The notes beneath the pieces were generated by a model, which made no database searches, was not told the origin of the DNA, and was given only the letters and a program-made list of their open reading frames with translations. A stretch of DNA of 64,000 nucleotides from Mansonella perstans (Eukaryota > Nematoda > Chromadorea > Rhabditida > Onchocercidae), in NCBI GenBank assembly GCA_037074765.1, contig JBAMDO010000002.1, forward strand, positions 248,001 to 312,000, written 5' to 3'. Position numbers and translations under genes: made by a program. Positions within the stretch are counted from its first letter, which is position 1. The number at the start of each line of letters is the position of its first letter. Shown piece by piece: positions 40,003 through 51,612 of this stretch.

Positions 40003-42028
40003 CCTTACTGTATATCATGACAGGTAAAAAAGCAATGAAATATTATTTATCAAATGTAATAAGAAAAAAATGATAACTAATTACAAAATTCTTATCAAAC
40101 AATAAATGTTAATGATAATGATTACTGATACTTTATTTATGAAGCTACTAATTTTCTTCGCAGGAATGATTTTGCTTCTGCCTTTTTTTGATAATTTTCT
40201 TGAAAAATTTCAACGCTATCGCAAAAATTCTCAAGACTCCTGCTCAATTTCCCACACATGCCCGTAATTTTATTCAATACACTTCACCTGTTATCCTGAA
40301 CACGAGAATTTGTGAGTTAATCAACCTATCATTTTTAGGATAGAAAAGCTTTATTTAAGTTCGAATTTTAAATAAGCGAAATAATTGCAGCAAGTTGTTA
40401 ATTAAAAAAAGAACTTTTAAAAGGAGAAAAATAAAAAAAAAAAGAAAAAAGATTAAAAAAATTTTTACTCATGATCGAAGTGATTATTTTCTGTAATTTG
40501 TGTGAAGGTATGAAATTCACTTGCCTTTCGCAACTAGAAGTAAAAAAAGTTGAAATTCAATAATAACTTTTTATTGTGTACTCAACATTTCTTAAATTCT
40601 TCGTCTGACATCAGCCAGCGAATTAAATGATAATAATTATTGTCAATTTTTACTTAACACTTACATTAAGCTACGGTTAAAATTATTACCATTAAAAGAT
40701 GAACTTATAATTACTTTGAGTGATTAATAATTAATTGATTCTAAATTTTAATTATAAACAAAATTAAAAAGCATTAATAATTGGAAATGATCATAACTGC
40801 GATTTTACTTAGGTTAGTTATCACTGTAAAATGCTGAAGTGTTATCAATTTTTCATTCATTAAAAGGAAATAAAATTTGATGGAATCCAAAGGTTCATTA
40901 TTATTTGAAATTTTTCTTGAATTCAGTTTTGTCTTATGCAAAAAGAAACAAATTAAATTTGCTACCATTTAATTTTGAATGGAAATTTTATTGTAAAAAA
41001 ACTTAAAATTGAATAAATTCTTAGACAGAAAAAAGTGACGAGAAAAATGTGTCACAATGCAAAGTTCAAAGGGTTTTAGAAATGCTGAGAGCTTGAAGAA
41101 TTTTTGATAAATTTAGGAATATCAAATGCAAAATTTTCCATAAATATTGTTAAAGACTAGAAATAGGCGGAAAATGACACTAACTTCACAGGTGAATCCG
41201 TTCAATATTTACATCAGATGATACCATTGATTTTTGAAAGCAGCGGTTTAAAGATTTTTTATAACATAGAAATTGAAGACATCTATTGAATATTCAAGCA
41301 CAATGTGAATCAAGCAAGGATCGCTTAACATAACTCACGTTTCTCACTAAACAGATATGAATTTTAATAACAAACAAAACCAATAACGATCACCTGATTA
41401 CATCAGAATATTTTCAATTCGATGAAATCGAAAAAAAAAATCATCAAAAGTTTGATAATGCAGGAAACTATATGAGAGACTTGTCAATGAAGATATTATA
41501 AAAATGTATCTTCTGTCTCATCAAATTTAAAAGCTTTTGCTTCATCAATAGCAATTGAAATTAATTTACTAAATTTTATGGAATCTTTAAATTCACTAAT
41601 TTTTTATTTATGATTATTTTAAATTTATATATCATTCTTTCTAAATAATTCTATCCTGTATTGAGATAAGTGATGAAAATGTCTTTCAACAAATAATTTT
41701 TTGAATTCCTCAAATTAATTCGTTATTTTACTTATACTTGCTGCAATGTCTTTTAATCACCTAAAATAAGGTTAAGCAATCTTTGCGGCGGTGTAAATCA
41801 TGCAATTACGTCTTATTCCTATCATTAGGAAAAATCATTACCTTACACCAGACCAATTCTGTCACGTTTTCATACTGCATACGTTTCCTTTCACTATAGC
41901 ACGAATAATGAATGATGAGATTCGAAAAAAAATCTGACGTTCATTTCACTTGCTTGAATATTGCTTGAATATCGACTGCGCTGCTACGCCAAATTCACGT
42001 CACACAAACATAAATAATATTGTAAAAT
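40003..42028. other. Intergenic between convergent genes
   Basis: It separates the plus-strand Cys-rich gene from the 3' end of the minus-strand CLOCK-like gene. Some stretches (41160-41460, 41760-41960) are less AT-rich, but no open frame above about 30 codons with usable splice sites was found. Confidence 0.45.
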
Positions 42029-42034
42029 TTTATT
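42029..42034 (-). terminator. Poly(A) signal of the CLOCK-like gene
   Basis: AATAAA on the minus strand (tttatt on plus), 12 bases after the stop codon. This gives a very short 3' UTR. Confidence 0.5.
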
Positions 42035-42045
42035 TCTGAAATTTC

Positions 42046-45000
42046 TTAACATCGATCACCATGTAATGATGCAAGAAATCTTTTCAGATGCAATTCACAA
42101 AGTTCCACTTCTTTCTGCAACACTTGTTGACGTAATATCTCACTACGACGTTGCAATTCTTCCCAAACTTGCTGATACATTGGTGATATTGATAAAGCTG
42201 CTGGTGTCATCTGTCAATTTACATTTACTAAAATCATTTAATGGAACAGAATTACAAATTTTGAAAACTAATAAATAGTGCACTTTTTTTGTTTTTCTCA
42301 AAAATGAGCAAAAAAGCGAATAACTAGGAAAAAATTATATTTAAAGTAACTTGATTGTTCGCCAAATAACGAATTAAAATTGAATAAAATAATCAATGAA
42401 TGATATATAAATTTTCTCCCCCAAAAAAAATTAACTTTCAAAAGTGAAAAAGGTTTTACCACTGATGTAGAGGATGACGTCAAATTTGATACGCTTATGC
42501 GTGGTTCATTGCTATTTGCTGCTGATGTTACTTCAACGGTTGTTAATTTTGAATCCGGTAAAGGATAATGTTCAATGAATGCCAGAGGAATTTGATTGCG
42601 ACGTCTGGATGACAATATCTCTGATGATTGTGACAAAAACGCATTTGATGATCGTTGAAAAAGTGATGTTGAACAGTTGAATGAAGTTGATGGAATATTA
42701 TCTGAGTAGAAGGAACGGCATGATCCTCTAATAATATGCGATCAATAAGGTTTGACTATAATAGCTAGTCATTTTAGCGTTTTGTCAATTAAAAAATACA
42801 ATGATAATTAATAAATCGCGAAAAAAAAACAATTAAAGATTTAATCAGTTAGCTTTAGCACTACTTTAGAAATTTTATTTTTGTTGAAAAAAAAAATTTC
42901 ACTTTTAAATTGAGCGTAAGCATAAGACTATATTTGCCATATTTCAAATGAATTTATTAAAAATTTTGTATGTATTGTTTAATCCAAATGAAAATTTTTT
43001 TACCTATTTGTTTATTCGATCCGGTTTTACAAATTCTTTTCGGTGGTAACGGTCCGATAACTATTTTAGCTGTGCAACTGCTGATACTTGGTTGTTTTTC
43101 GGTAGTGATCGTAGATGCGGAATCGTTAGCATATTTCGATGAGCAATCATCTAATTTGATTAAATATTTTCTAAACGCATCAAAAAATAAAAAAATAAAT
43201 AACATGTTGAGGTACCATCATTTTGACATCGTTTAACATTTCTTTCCATAAAATTCGTTTTACTAACTTTATGTTCGAACCGGATGGATTAAAATGAGCG
43301 GATATATTGTGTAAAATTGCTTATTTACTTAGTATCACACCTATGCCATTGCAAATAAAACACATAATACAATGATTTATGTAATAAGAGAAATATTTTG
43401 TGAAAAGCAAAAAATGAATTGCCATACTTGTAGCTGCAAATAAGTCGGAAGCATTTTCAACTGCTGCTATTGATGAAGTAACTGATGATAAACGACAAAC
43501 ACTGGTACTGATAACAGTCGTAGTGCAGCAGTGATTTTGTGAACTATTTGAGTCAGTTATCGCTAAAAAAAAAATCGTGAATTTATTGAAAATATGTAAA
43601 GTTTTCAAAATTAGAAAAGTGTTGTAAAATTATAAAATGCTATAATTAAAGTAATCAAAGTAAACGATCAGATCGATGCTTAAAGCGTTCTTCAAATGAT
43701 TTATTCTAATTTTATATTTCATACCTGTTGAAAATGATGGTTGAATTTCGATGGATTTTTTCTTCATAAATGTCATTGCATTTTTGAACTTCTTTACATT
43801 TTCCATACTTATCACCCGATAATTACATCGTACACGTTGAAATGGTGTTTGACTTTCGATAATTGCCATACAATTAATCCAGATCCATTGATGTGATTTT
43901 GTTTGTAAGCGATGTGGCCTTATTTGATAAGCACCAAGCTTTATTACTTAAAAAAAGAAAAAACAAAAAATATGCATATATAATCAGGTTTTGTAACTGG
44001 TAAATAATCAGCGATAAGGTGATTAGACCAACTTGTAATTCGGAAAGTTTTTAAATAATTAAAAAATTTTGATTTTTTCATGTATTATATTTCAGAAATA
44101 ATCAAAGGTAAATATTTGTGGCTTAATTTGAAGAGATAATTTTATTGCTTCTTTTCTGGACAATATTTTTTTTCTTAAAATTTAAACTGTGAAAAAAAAA
44201 GCGCAAAAATTTACGTTGTGTATGGCATTCAGCTACATGCAACAAATCATCCATGTGAATATAATCATAACCACTTGTACCAAGTAAATCAAATCGACTA
44301 TAGCCTAATAATTGACTGAAAAAATAGAACATTGCTAGTTAATTAAGAATGATAATTTAGACATGAAGTTTCCCTTATTTATAAAAACTTTTTTTTTTTA
44401 CAAAATTTTAATAAAAAAAATGGAAATAACATTTTCTTGAATATACGATGGATATTTGAGAATTTTACTCCGAGTAAGTTTGCTTTCTAATCTATACAAA
44501 TTGAAAGCGCCTCCTTTTGTAGCTTACCTATGTAAGAACCTGGAGATATTTTTTCGAAATGATTCATAATTAAATCAGAGTATAGTGCTTAATTTAAATA
44601 AACTCATTTGTCAATAAATAAAATATAAATTTACCATCCTTCAGCATCAACACAAACGAATTCGGTATTGTAGAGGATGGTGAAATTAGAATTTCGCTGC
44701 TCCCATAAACTGATCGTCTCTAGCGTTATTTCTGATTCTGGACGATTTGATAACGGTACAATGACACCAACAAATCGGAAAGATTCATTTGCTTCCTAGT
44801 ATTAGGCTCTTTTTATCAATAATGCTTGAAATAATGATTGAATTGTTAAGCGGTAATCGGGGCTTTGAATTCGTTTCTTTTTTTTCTTTTTTTTTTGAGA
44901 TTTAATATTAAGGAAAAGAAGGAATATTTCCAATAGCATTAAATTTATGCCAAAAAATAATTTTAAATATTGGTTTTAAAGCAATCTAATAATGTTTATC

Positions 45001-48000
45001 AGAAATTGAGCTGCTTATTAGAAATAAATTAATTTAAAATCAAGTGTATTTTAATGAAAAATCAGAGCAAAAAATTTTTTGCAAAAATTGAAAGAAGCGT
45101 TAAAAATGAAAAAAAAGGAAATCTTTCAAAACATTAAATGTATGTTTATTAGTATTTCTAACTTTATTTCTAATTTGAAAAAAATTAAGAACTAAAAATT
45201 GGAAATCCGTTTCATTAATAGAAACAAATTGTAATTGTAAAATAAGTATGTTGCAATTTTCAGGATTTCCTAAAATAAATATAAAAATGTAATTGCAATT
45301 TGATTCCTTATAATGATAATTAAATTTTTGAAAATTTCTATTTGTATAATGAAACAGAATGCGTTAATTCGGAATAGAACATATTAATTCCCACAAAACA
45401 GGCAAATATTGGAATGGAAAGAACTAAATTGAATCTTATCATTGTTCAAGCAATAGAAAATGAATGAAAAATTTACCACATTTTTAATAAACCTTGTTGT
45501 GCTATTACTCGCTCCAGTTTTTGTAGCCGTATCAGACATGCATAAGTGATCCGTATTATCTGTTATTTTTTTCAGATAACCAGTAATTAGTAATCGTCGA
45601 CGAGATTTCTTCGCCATAACGGTTTCCTGAATAGCACTACTGTGCATAGTGGTACTAGCTGGTGCAAAATGCAACACTGCGGTCGATAAGACTTTACTGA
45701 AACCTTCTGCTGATGTGTCATCGAGAAAATCGAAGAAGTTCTTTCCTTTCAATTCACAGATCTGAAAAATTCATTCCTATTAATGAAAAAAAAAATGAAA
45801 AATAAAGTGAAAAAAACCTTCGAAACAAATTCTTTCTGTATTGAAATAAATTTCAAATTCAAAAATTTAAATATTTAACCAAAAGTAAAATGAAACAATA
45901 ATTAAATTGGAATGATTGATACTAAAATCTCTATTCTCTTTAATGTCATTCATTTATTGCATATATATGACATGGTATTATTAAAAGTGCTGCAATATTA
46001 CATTATTGTAACGCTTTTTTCGTGAATTATATATATTTCTGTCTGCACATGTAACACGTAATCCACGTGTGATTTAACTAGTAGCACATGAGAACATCCG
46101 TTCATCATTTGTGCTCAATTTTGAACAATCAAAATTTAAGCGAAAATATTATGTTCATTTTTGCTTTTTAGAAACAAAAATTCGTAATTTAAAGAAACAG
46201 CATTTTAATGAATAAAAAAATACATGATTTTCACATGAAAATTCAATCAAAACATAATGAAATTTAGTGATGTTTAAAGTAAAGTGAAAGAACTGAAAAA
46301 AAGAGTGAGGTTCTCAATTTAGCATATATAATAGTAGATCAGATATAATCTTGAACTGATGGTATAAAACTATGATTCAATGAACTAAAAATTTGATTTC
46401 TTCCTGATTTTCGATAATAATAAATGAAAATAATGAAAGTAAAGGATTGTGAATTCAAAAAATGGATGAATCTATTAAAGCAAAAAAGAATTAATTAATT
46501 TTGAAGAAATCAGTAAGTTAGTTAATTTGAAGAAACGACCAGTCAATGGCAAAAAACTGACCAATCGATTGGCCAGCTAATGTAAGACAAAAAATTGACT
46601 TGCTTTGGCAGTGAACATGAGTACTTAAAATTAGCCACAAATGCTTTCTATACAAATGATATTATATTAAAAATGTAACTTATGTGAAAGTTAAGTTAAA
46701 GATAATTATGAAAAATATAGTTTTGCAAGCAGTTGATAAAATTAATAAATTTCATTGGTCAAAAGCAAATTCTTTCTTAATTGTCTATCTGAACTTGTTA
46801 ATATGGCTTTTGTTTTTTAGCTGTTCAAATAAAAATTTCTCAAAAAAAAAATTCCAAATAAAAAATTTTCAACTATAAGTTTTTTTTTGTTAATTTTATT
46901 TCTTCAAAGAAAAAAAATGATTAAGCAAATATCGAAATGATAAACAAACGATGTAAGATGATGAATATCTTTTTTTTTCTTGATGAAATTTGAAGAATAA
47001 TTACTGCATTGTCAAAAAGTGTAGCTATGCTTGTTGATGCATATTCGATGTGTCCGGAACATTGAATGCAATAAGTTCCAGCAGCCAAAGCATCCATATA
47101 AAGTTGAACAATATCCGGAAGATTGTAACCAGTTGCAGTGCGTAATTTGGAATCCAATAGTACCACATTCGATGCTTCATCACTTGTTGATTCAGCTTGA
47201 ACTGTTTAAGAATTGTTTACGGTTTTACTTTTCATAAATCGATTTATTACAAATTTTGTCCTCAACCAGCTATTTGGCTTCTTTCCAATCTTTTAAATTC
47301 TCAATCTTTTAATATCTCGACCATTTAACAGAATTCTTCATAAGTAGATCATGTCACCTACAGATGACAATAAATTAAATTACGTATGTTTACACATTTG
47401 TCTGTTTCACCATATTGCTTCTCTTATAACTTTTTAACGCAGTCACTTAATAATCCCTCTCCAACAAATATTTATGTTCTAATTCTCAATATTTAAAATG
47501 TGTAATTTTACCGAATAAAATGTCACTAAAAATAAATGTTATAATAATAATATCTGTGGTACGATAATTAACACGATATATTACGTCATGTCATTTTCTC
47601 AATACTTGATATGTGTACTCTTACGTAATAATATATCATTTGAGGCAAATACTATGATAATAATATTATAATTCACAAAAGATGAGGCAAAAAACCAACA
47701 GTGTTTTTGTTTGAGGAAATTAATTGCGCACTTCAATACACTGCTTTTATCCATTTTACGATCACCTTTTGCAACTAATAATGTTAATTCATCAATTAAC
47801 CGATTAAAACTGTCTCGTCGTCGTTTTTCAGTTTCATTTCGAATTTTTCTAAGCAAAGAAAAAAAAAGTTGAATAAATAATCAAATACGTAAATGTTTGA
47901 GAAGACAGACTATTCGTTAAAAAAACAATATGTCTATCTGACAACAAATTTTTTGCTAAAATTTTTAATTTCATCAAAATCTTTTAGATTGCTTGATAAT

Positions 48001-48096
48001 AATATTTCCAGTGAAATGAAAATTAAGGCACCTTTTTGAGCGTTTTTCGGCAAATGTTGAAGTATTGTCACTGAAATTAGAGCTACACTCCGCCAT
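42046..48096 (-). CDS. CLOCK-like bHLH-PAS transcription factor
   Basis: Exons, 5' to 3': 48096-48032, 47848-47700, 47201-47005, 45761-45477, 44795-44635, 44315-44215, 43946-43725, 43562-43428, 43150-43004, 42725-42460, 42210-42046. All phases match, giving 630 residues. The bHLH domain (about 18-70) has the basic region [20 protein letters not shown] and the helix-2 start [18 protein letters not shown], close to animal CLOCK. PAS-A is about 90-250 ([18 protein letters not shown]). PAS-B is about 265-375 and contains [16 protein letters not shown], the CLOCK/NPAS2 signature, rather than the BMAL or ARNT version. A late helix ([20 protein letters not shown]) resembles the C-terminal coiled-coil that follows the CLOCK activation region. 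CLOCK proteins pair with BMAL/CYCLE-type partners and bind CACGTG E-boxes in the nucleus. The protein is shorter than fly or mammalian CLOCK and has no polyglutamine. Acceptors of exons 9 and 10 were chosen to keep phase and are the weakest calls. Confidence 0.93.
45817..46260 (+). repeat. Inverted-repeat element, copy A (CLOCK-like intron 3)
   Basis: About 445 bp that recurs in reverse orientation at 50725-51169, with many matching blocks such as tgacatggtat, aacgcttttttcgtgaa, atttctgtctgc, catgtaacacgta, ccgttcatcat and tgtgctcaattttgaacaatc. It lies wholly within the intron between coding exons 3 and 4. It carries CACGTG at 46064-46069. No terminal inverted repeats, target-site duplication or coding frame were seen. 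Confidence 0.85.
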
Positions 48097-48130
48097 TCGT
48101 CTTAATGGAAATGTCTTTGTCACTTTTGAT

Positions 48131-48140
48131 CTAAGTGAAA
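48131..48140 (-). promoter_or_regulatory. Candidate SL trans-splice acceptor of the CLOCK-like gene
   Basis: On the minus strand a strong polypyrimidine tract (tctttctgtttcacttag) ends at 48131, and the ATG is 34 bases downstream (48096). No upstream coding exon was seen, so trans-splicing is the simplest use. An upstream non-coding exon is the alternative. Confidence 0.45.
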
Positions 48141-48628
48141 CAGAAAGAGAAAATTTAGGAATTTAGAAAAGTGAATTCACAAATAACACCTCAGTGAAAC
48201 CATTGAAAAGAGTTGCTCAATTTCATTAGCACCATTAATTAATTGCTGAATTGGGAAATAATTTTTCTTGATTGGAAAACAAATTAATTGGATAAACTAA
48301 TTTCTACTGTGGTTACTAGAATAATAAATTAGGATAAAGTAATTAAAAGGCTAAGACATGTTATAAAAATTCAGTATATTATCCATTTTAATGATTGGTT
48401 GGAATTTCAAAATTTTTAAAGAAGCTGCTAAATAAATTCACCTCAATATGTAATCGGACATTAAATGAGAAATGAAAGTGAAATTTTAATTTAATGTTCC
48501 ATTTGAATAAAATGATAGAAAGGTAGTTGATAACTTAAAATGAAGGTAATACATTTGATTTGGCGGACAATGTTCGACCGATTGTCATCGATGATAGCAA
48601 AATAGCTTTTGTTAAGTAGCTTTTTTCA

Positions 48629-48629
<1 letters not shown>

Positions 48630-48656
<27 letters not shown>
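48630..48656 (+). repeat. Poly-A tract
   Basis: 27 consecutive A on the plus strand, followed by A-rich sequence. Confidence 0.9.
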
Positions 48657-48659
<3 letters not shown>

Positions 48660-49096
48660 AGAAAAAACTTCAAGGTCAACGAGTTACGATTGATGATTAA
48701 TGAGCGCACTTTGATATTGCGCGCATTTCGTCTTTTCTTCCTTCTTTCCTCTTTCTCTCTCTATCTTATGTTATCCCCACTTCAATTTATTTTTTTTTAG
48801 AAAAATTTTCCTCCTAAATAATTAAAAATTTTCTTTCAAATAATTGCAGAAAAAAGAAAGGAAAGTAGAAAATTCAAAAAATTGACTACTGCAAAATATA
48901 TTTTCTCCATACGTACAAGCAAGCAGTGAGACACACAGCCAGATCAAATTGGAGGTAATTGAGATGAGAGGTGTAGCACAAAAGTACAGCATCAAATGGT
49001 AACTGTTCGGAGGATTTTCAAGGTCAAAGTTGATACTTTCGTCTATTCCAGACTTTTTTCTTAAATTCTTCTTTTTTTTCTGCAGATATCATTGGA

Positions 49097-49180
49097 ATAT
49101 GAATGAAATGGAATGGAATGACATGGAATGGAATGAAATGGAATAGAATTGAATAGAATAAAATAGAAACGAATAGAGTA
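49097..49180. repeat. GGAAT-type pentamer satellite tract
   Basis: Imperfect repeats of gaatg/ggaat (tggaatggaatgacatggaa and similar) decaying to gaata units at the 3' side. Confidence 0.85.
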
Positions 49181-49718
49181 AAAAAGAAAATATTACAAAC
49201 AAAATTTAATTGAAGCAAAATTTAATTAGAACAAATTTTATTCCATTAATAAATACGTTCCAATAAAATAAAAGAAACAAACGCGGGAAAATATTTTAGG
49301 ATGATTACTAGAAGTATCGAAATAGCCGATATGATTTTTTCAAAAAAAGAAAAGATGTAGCAAATTCAAATTTAATAACTAATTAAGAACTTCACCTCCC
49401 AACTAAGCACATACCATAACGAATCGGAAGGCGAACAAAAATGCAGCCGCAGTGAAATTATTCAACTTTTATACGATAACAAACCGAATTGTATGTATGT
49501 TCTAAGACCTAAGATATAAGTCGTAGTGCTTAAGACCTAAGATTTATTTCTGATAATTTTGTTCTTAGGATTTTTATTCTAGGTCAATTGATTTAAAAGA
49601 TCCTTTGCAAGATATAGTTAAAGTTCGAAATTTATTCCTGGAAATCATGAAAATGAAAGGCTTTAATCTATTCTTCGTTCAGTCTTTCAACATATGACCC
49701 TTTGTCATTGTTACTTAC

Positions 49719-49829
49719 CACCTCAAACTTTGAATTTTTAATTTCAACAATTCCTTTCTGACCCTCCAACATTTCTTTCGTGGCAAATATTGAACGGAAC
49801 ACTTCGCTTTATTGTCCCAATATGTGAGC
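49719..49829 (-). pseudogene. BTB-domain fragment with an in-frame stop
   Basis: Read on the minus strand, the fragment gives AHILGQ, a stop, then SEVFRSIFATKEMLEGQKG and an IKNSKFE-like end, followed by a GTAAGT donor. It matches the BTB exon of the copy at 51.9-52.05 kb residue by residue. The CAA/AAT stretch of that copy is replaced here by a TAA stop. No MATH or downstream exon was found, so this is a broken copy. BTB proteins of the MATH-BTB class are Cullin-3 substrate adaptors in nematodes. Confidence 0.75.
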
Positions 49830-49959
49830 TTATGATAGTTGAGACTATCTCAGTTGTATGAATTAGTACTGGTCGTGATCAGTTATCTTGAAATCAGTAT
49901 AATGAGATCATAAAATGACATTTTGCATTAGATAATTTTGCATTAGTATAGCTTTAAAA

Positions 49960-50463
49960 ACAAACCTCGGCTGTATGCTACTTATTCACCGCTCTGCCAC
50001 CCATATTTCAGTTCTTTCGAATCATTGCTTGATAATTATTGAGAAGAGTGTGAGAATTATTGGAATAATTTTTTCTATTATCCAAACATCGCAATAACAC
50101 TTTACCTGTCCATACAAGTACACGAGAGGTAGAACTAAGAAGAATACTTGCAGAATACCTACCGCATATAGACATTGATCACTCCATTGGCGGACAAATG
50201 AAATATGATTATAGAGAGTAAATTTTGAATTAATCTGACTTGGTCGAAAAGTCTTTGATGGAAAGAACGTGATCCGGATGTTTGATTCTCTTAAAAAAAT
50301 GCTGGCAAGTGAGCTATCTGCAGATTGTATTATTAAGGAACTTCTTCCTGTCTTACATCTCCCCTGAAATAGATGACTTTATCTTTGTTACTTGGACGGT
50401 TGAATTTCTAAAACATGTCCAGCTGCTATTCGTACTTTTGTTATAATTTATTACGATATTCAG
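49960..50463 (+). pseudogene. Partial inverted copy of the MATH-BTB unit
   Basis: 50020-50200 matches the reverse complement of about 53570-53720, and 50245-50463 matches the reverse complement of about 52040-52225. The 1.3 kb between those two blocks in the larger copy, which contains the MATH exon, is missing here. The frame contains REVELRRILAEYLPHIDIDH and later DSLKKMLASELSADCIIK, the stretch just before a BTB domain, but stops interrupt it. Confidence 0.55.
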
Positions 50464-50560
50464 GATGGTAATAAGGAGCTGAAAGTTCACCGATGTATCC
50501 TCGCACAAAGTAGCGGAATGTTTCGTTCAATGTTTGCTACGGAAGCAATGTTCGAGTGTC
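50464..50560 (+). pseudogene. Truncated BTB exon ending at an A-run
   Basis: After an attcag acceptor (50458-50463) the plus strand reads DGNKELKVHRCILAQSSGMF then RSMFATEAMFEC, a canonical BTB core (V-H-x-x-I-L-A-x-x-S-x-x-F-R-x-M-F). Homology to the minus-strand copy ends at a run of 13 A at 50561, where the sister copy continues with GQKGIEI. The rest of the domain is absent. Confidence 0.75.
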
Positions 50561-50724
50561 AAAAAAAAAAAAATACTGAAAAAAGAATTGTTGAAAATAA
50601 AGAGATTTACTTTTAAAATATTCTTTGCATAGAACGAGTCCTATTTTCAAAACTTTCAGGGTAATGCAAAACACAAAAACAGGGCAAAATTAAAAAACGT
50701 TTCAACTAGAAGAACCGAAATAGC

Positions 50725-51169
50725 TGATTTCTTTTGACTGAATTTCCTTGTGAAGATCAAATATTTTTCTTATTCATCAAAATACCGTTATTTTAAATTA
50801 TGATACTATAAAAAACGAATTTTGCCTTTAAAAAGCAAAAATGATTGTAAGATTTTCGGTTAAATTTTGATTGTTCAAAATTGAGCACAGATGATGAACG
50901 GTTACATTCATGTAATACTAGTTACGTGGCACGTGAGATACGTGTTACATGAGCAGACAGAAATATATATATATTTCACGAAAAAAGCGTTACGTAATGC
51001 GATATCGCAGCACTTTTGTTGATACCATGTCATAAATATGCAATAAATTGAAGAGAAACGAGATTTTAGTATCAATAAAATTTAATTATTACTTCATTTC
51101 ATTTTGATAAAATATTTGAATTTTTTTAATTTGAAATTTATTTCAATACAAAAAGAATTTGTTTCGAAG
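50725..51169 (-). repeat. Inverted-repeat element, copy B
   Basis: Reverse-oriented partner of 45817-46260, lying about 2.6 kb upstream of the CLOCK-like start codon and just beyond the truncated BTB exon. It carries CACGTG at 50930-50935, at the position matching the E-box of copy A. Confidence 0.85.
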
Positions 51170-51349
51170 TTCAAAATAAAAGAAAATTAACGAAACGAAG
51201 ACGTTCAAATAAATACAAATATTTAAGTAATTCTAGAAATAATACATCTGTCAAAACATTTTTGATGTAACTCAAGATTTCATTCAACAAATAAACAGCA
51301 AATTAATCTCTTTATCTATTGCTAAAACTCAAGTCTCTAGGATTTAAAT

Positions 51350-51535
51350 TCATTGAGCGTCTTTATTTAACGAAACATTATTCGAATCAACAGACTTTAA
51401 ACCTCCACAACTGTCACCAAGTAATATTGATTCTAAAAATCGCTTGTCAAGTTTGCTCTCTCTTTTTTTAACATCTTCCATTTTTCGGAACTCAGAACAT
51501 CTCTGTGATGCAGTGGAATGTATTTCATGCATGCC
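51350..51535 (-). other. Open segment downstream of the BTB copy
   Basis: A 60-residue minus-strand frame rich in charged residues (HSTASQRCSEFRKMEDVKKR, then SKLDKRFLESILLGDSCGGL) after a tcttatag acceptor-like site near 51543. It may be the true 3' exon of the MATH-BTB copy or of a splice form of it. No motif was recognised. Confidence 0.3.
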
Positions 51536-51612
51536 TATAAGATGATAAACGAAGATTCTTCAGCTGTATGGTATCAGAAATAATGCTAGGCTGATGCAAC
51601 TTAGAAATAATT

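Larger units (their letters stand above)
48141..49700. other. Upstream region of the CLOCK-like gene, with simple repeats
   Basis: No gene recognised. It holds a 27-base A-run at 48630-48656 and the GGAAT-type tract at 49097-49180. The open frames overlapping these (48609-48800 plus, 49024-49218 minus) are translations of simple repeat. Confidence 0.5.

Noticed and set aside
48609..49218. Open frames over the poly-A and GGAAT tracts
   Set aside because: The peptides are direct translations of simple repeats.
45817..51169. LTR or DNA transposon defined by the inverted repeats
   Set aside because: The repeats are far apart and enclose host exons. No transposase, reverse transcriptase or target-site duplication was seen.
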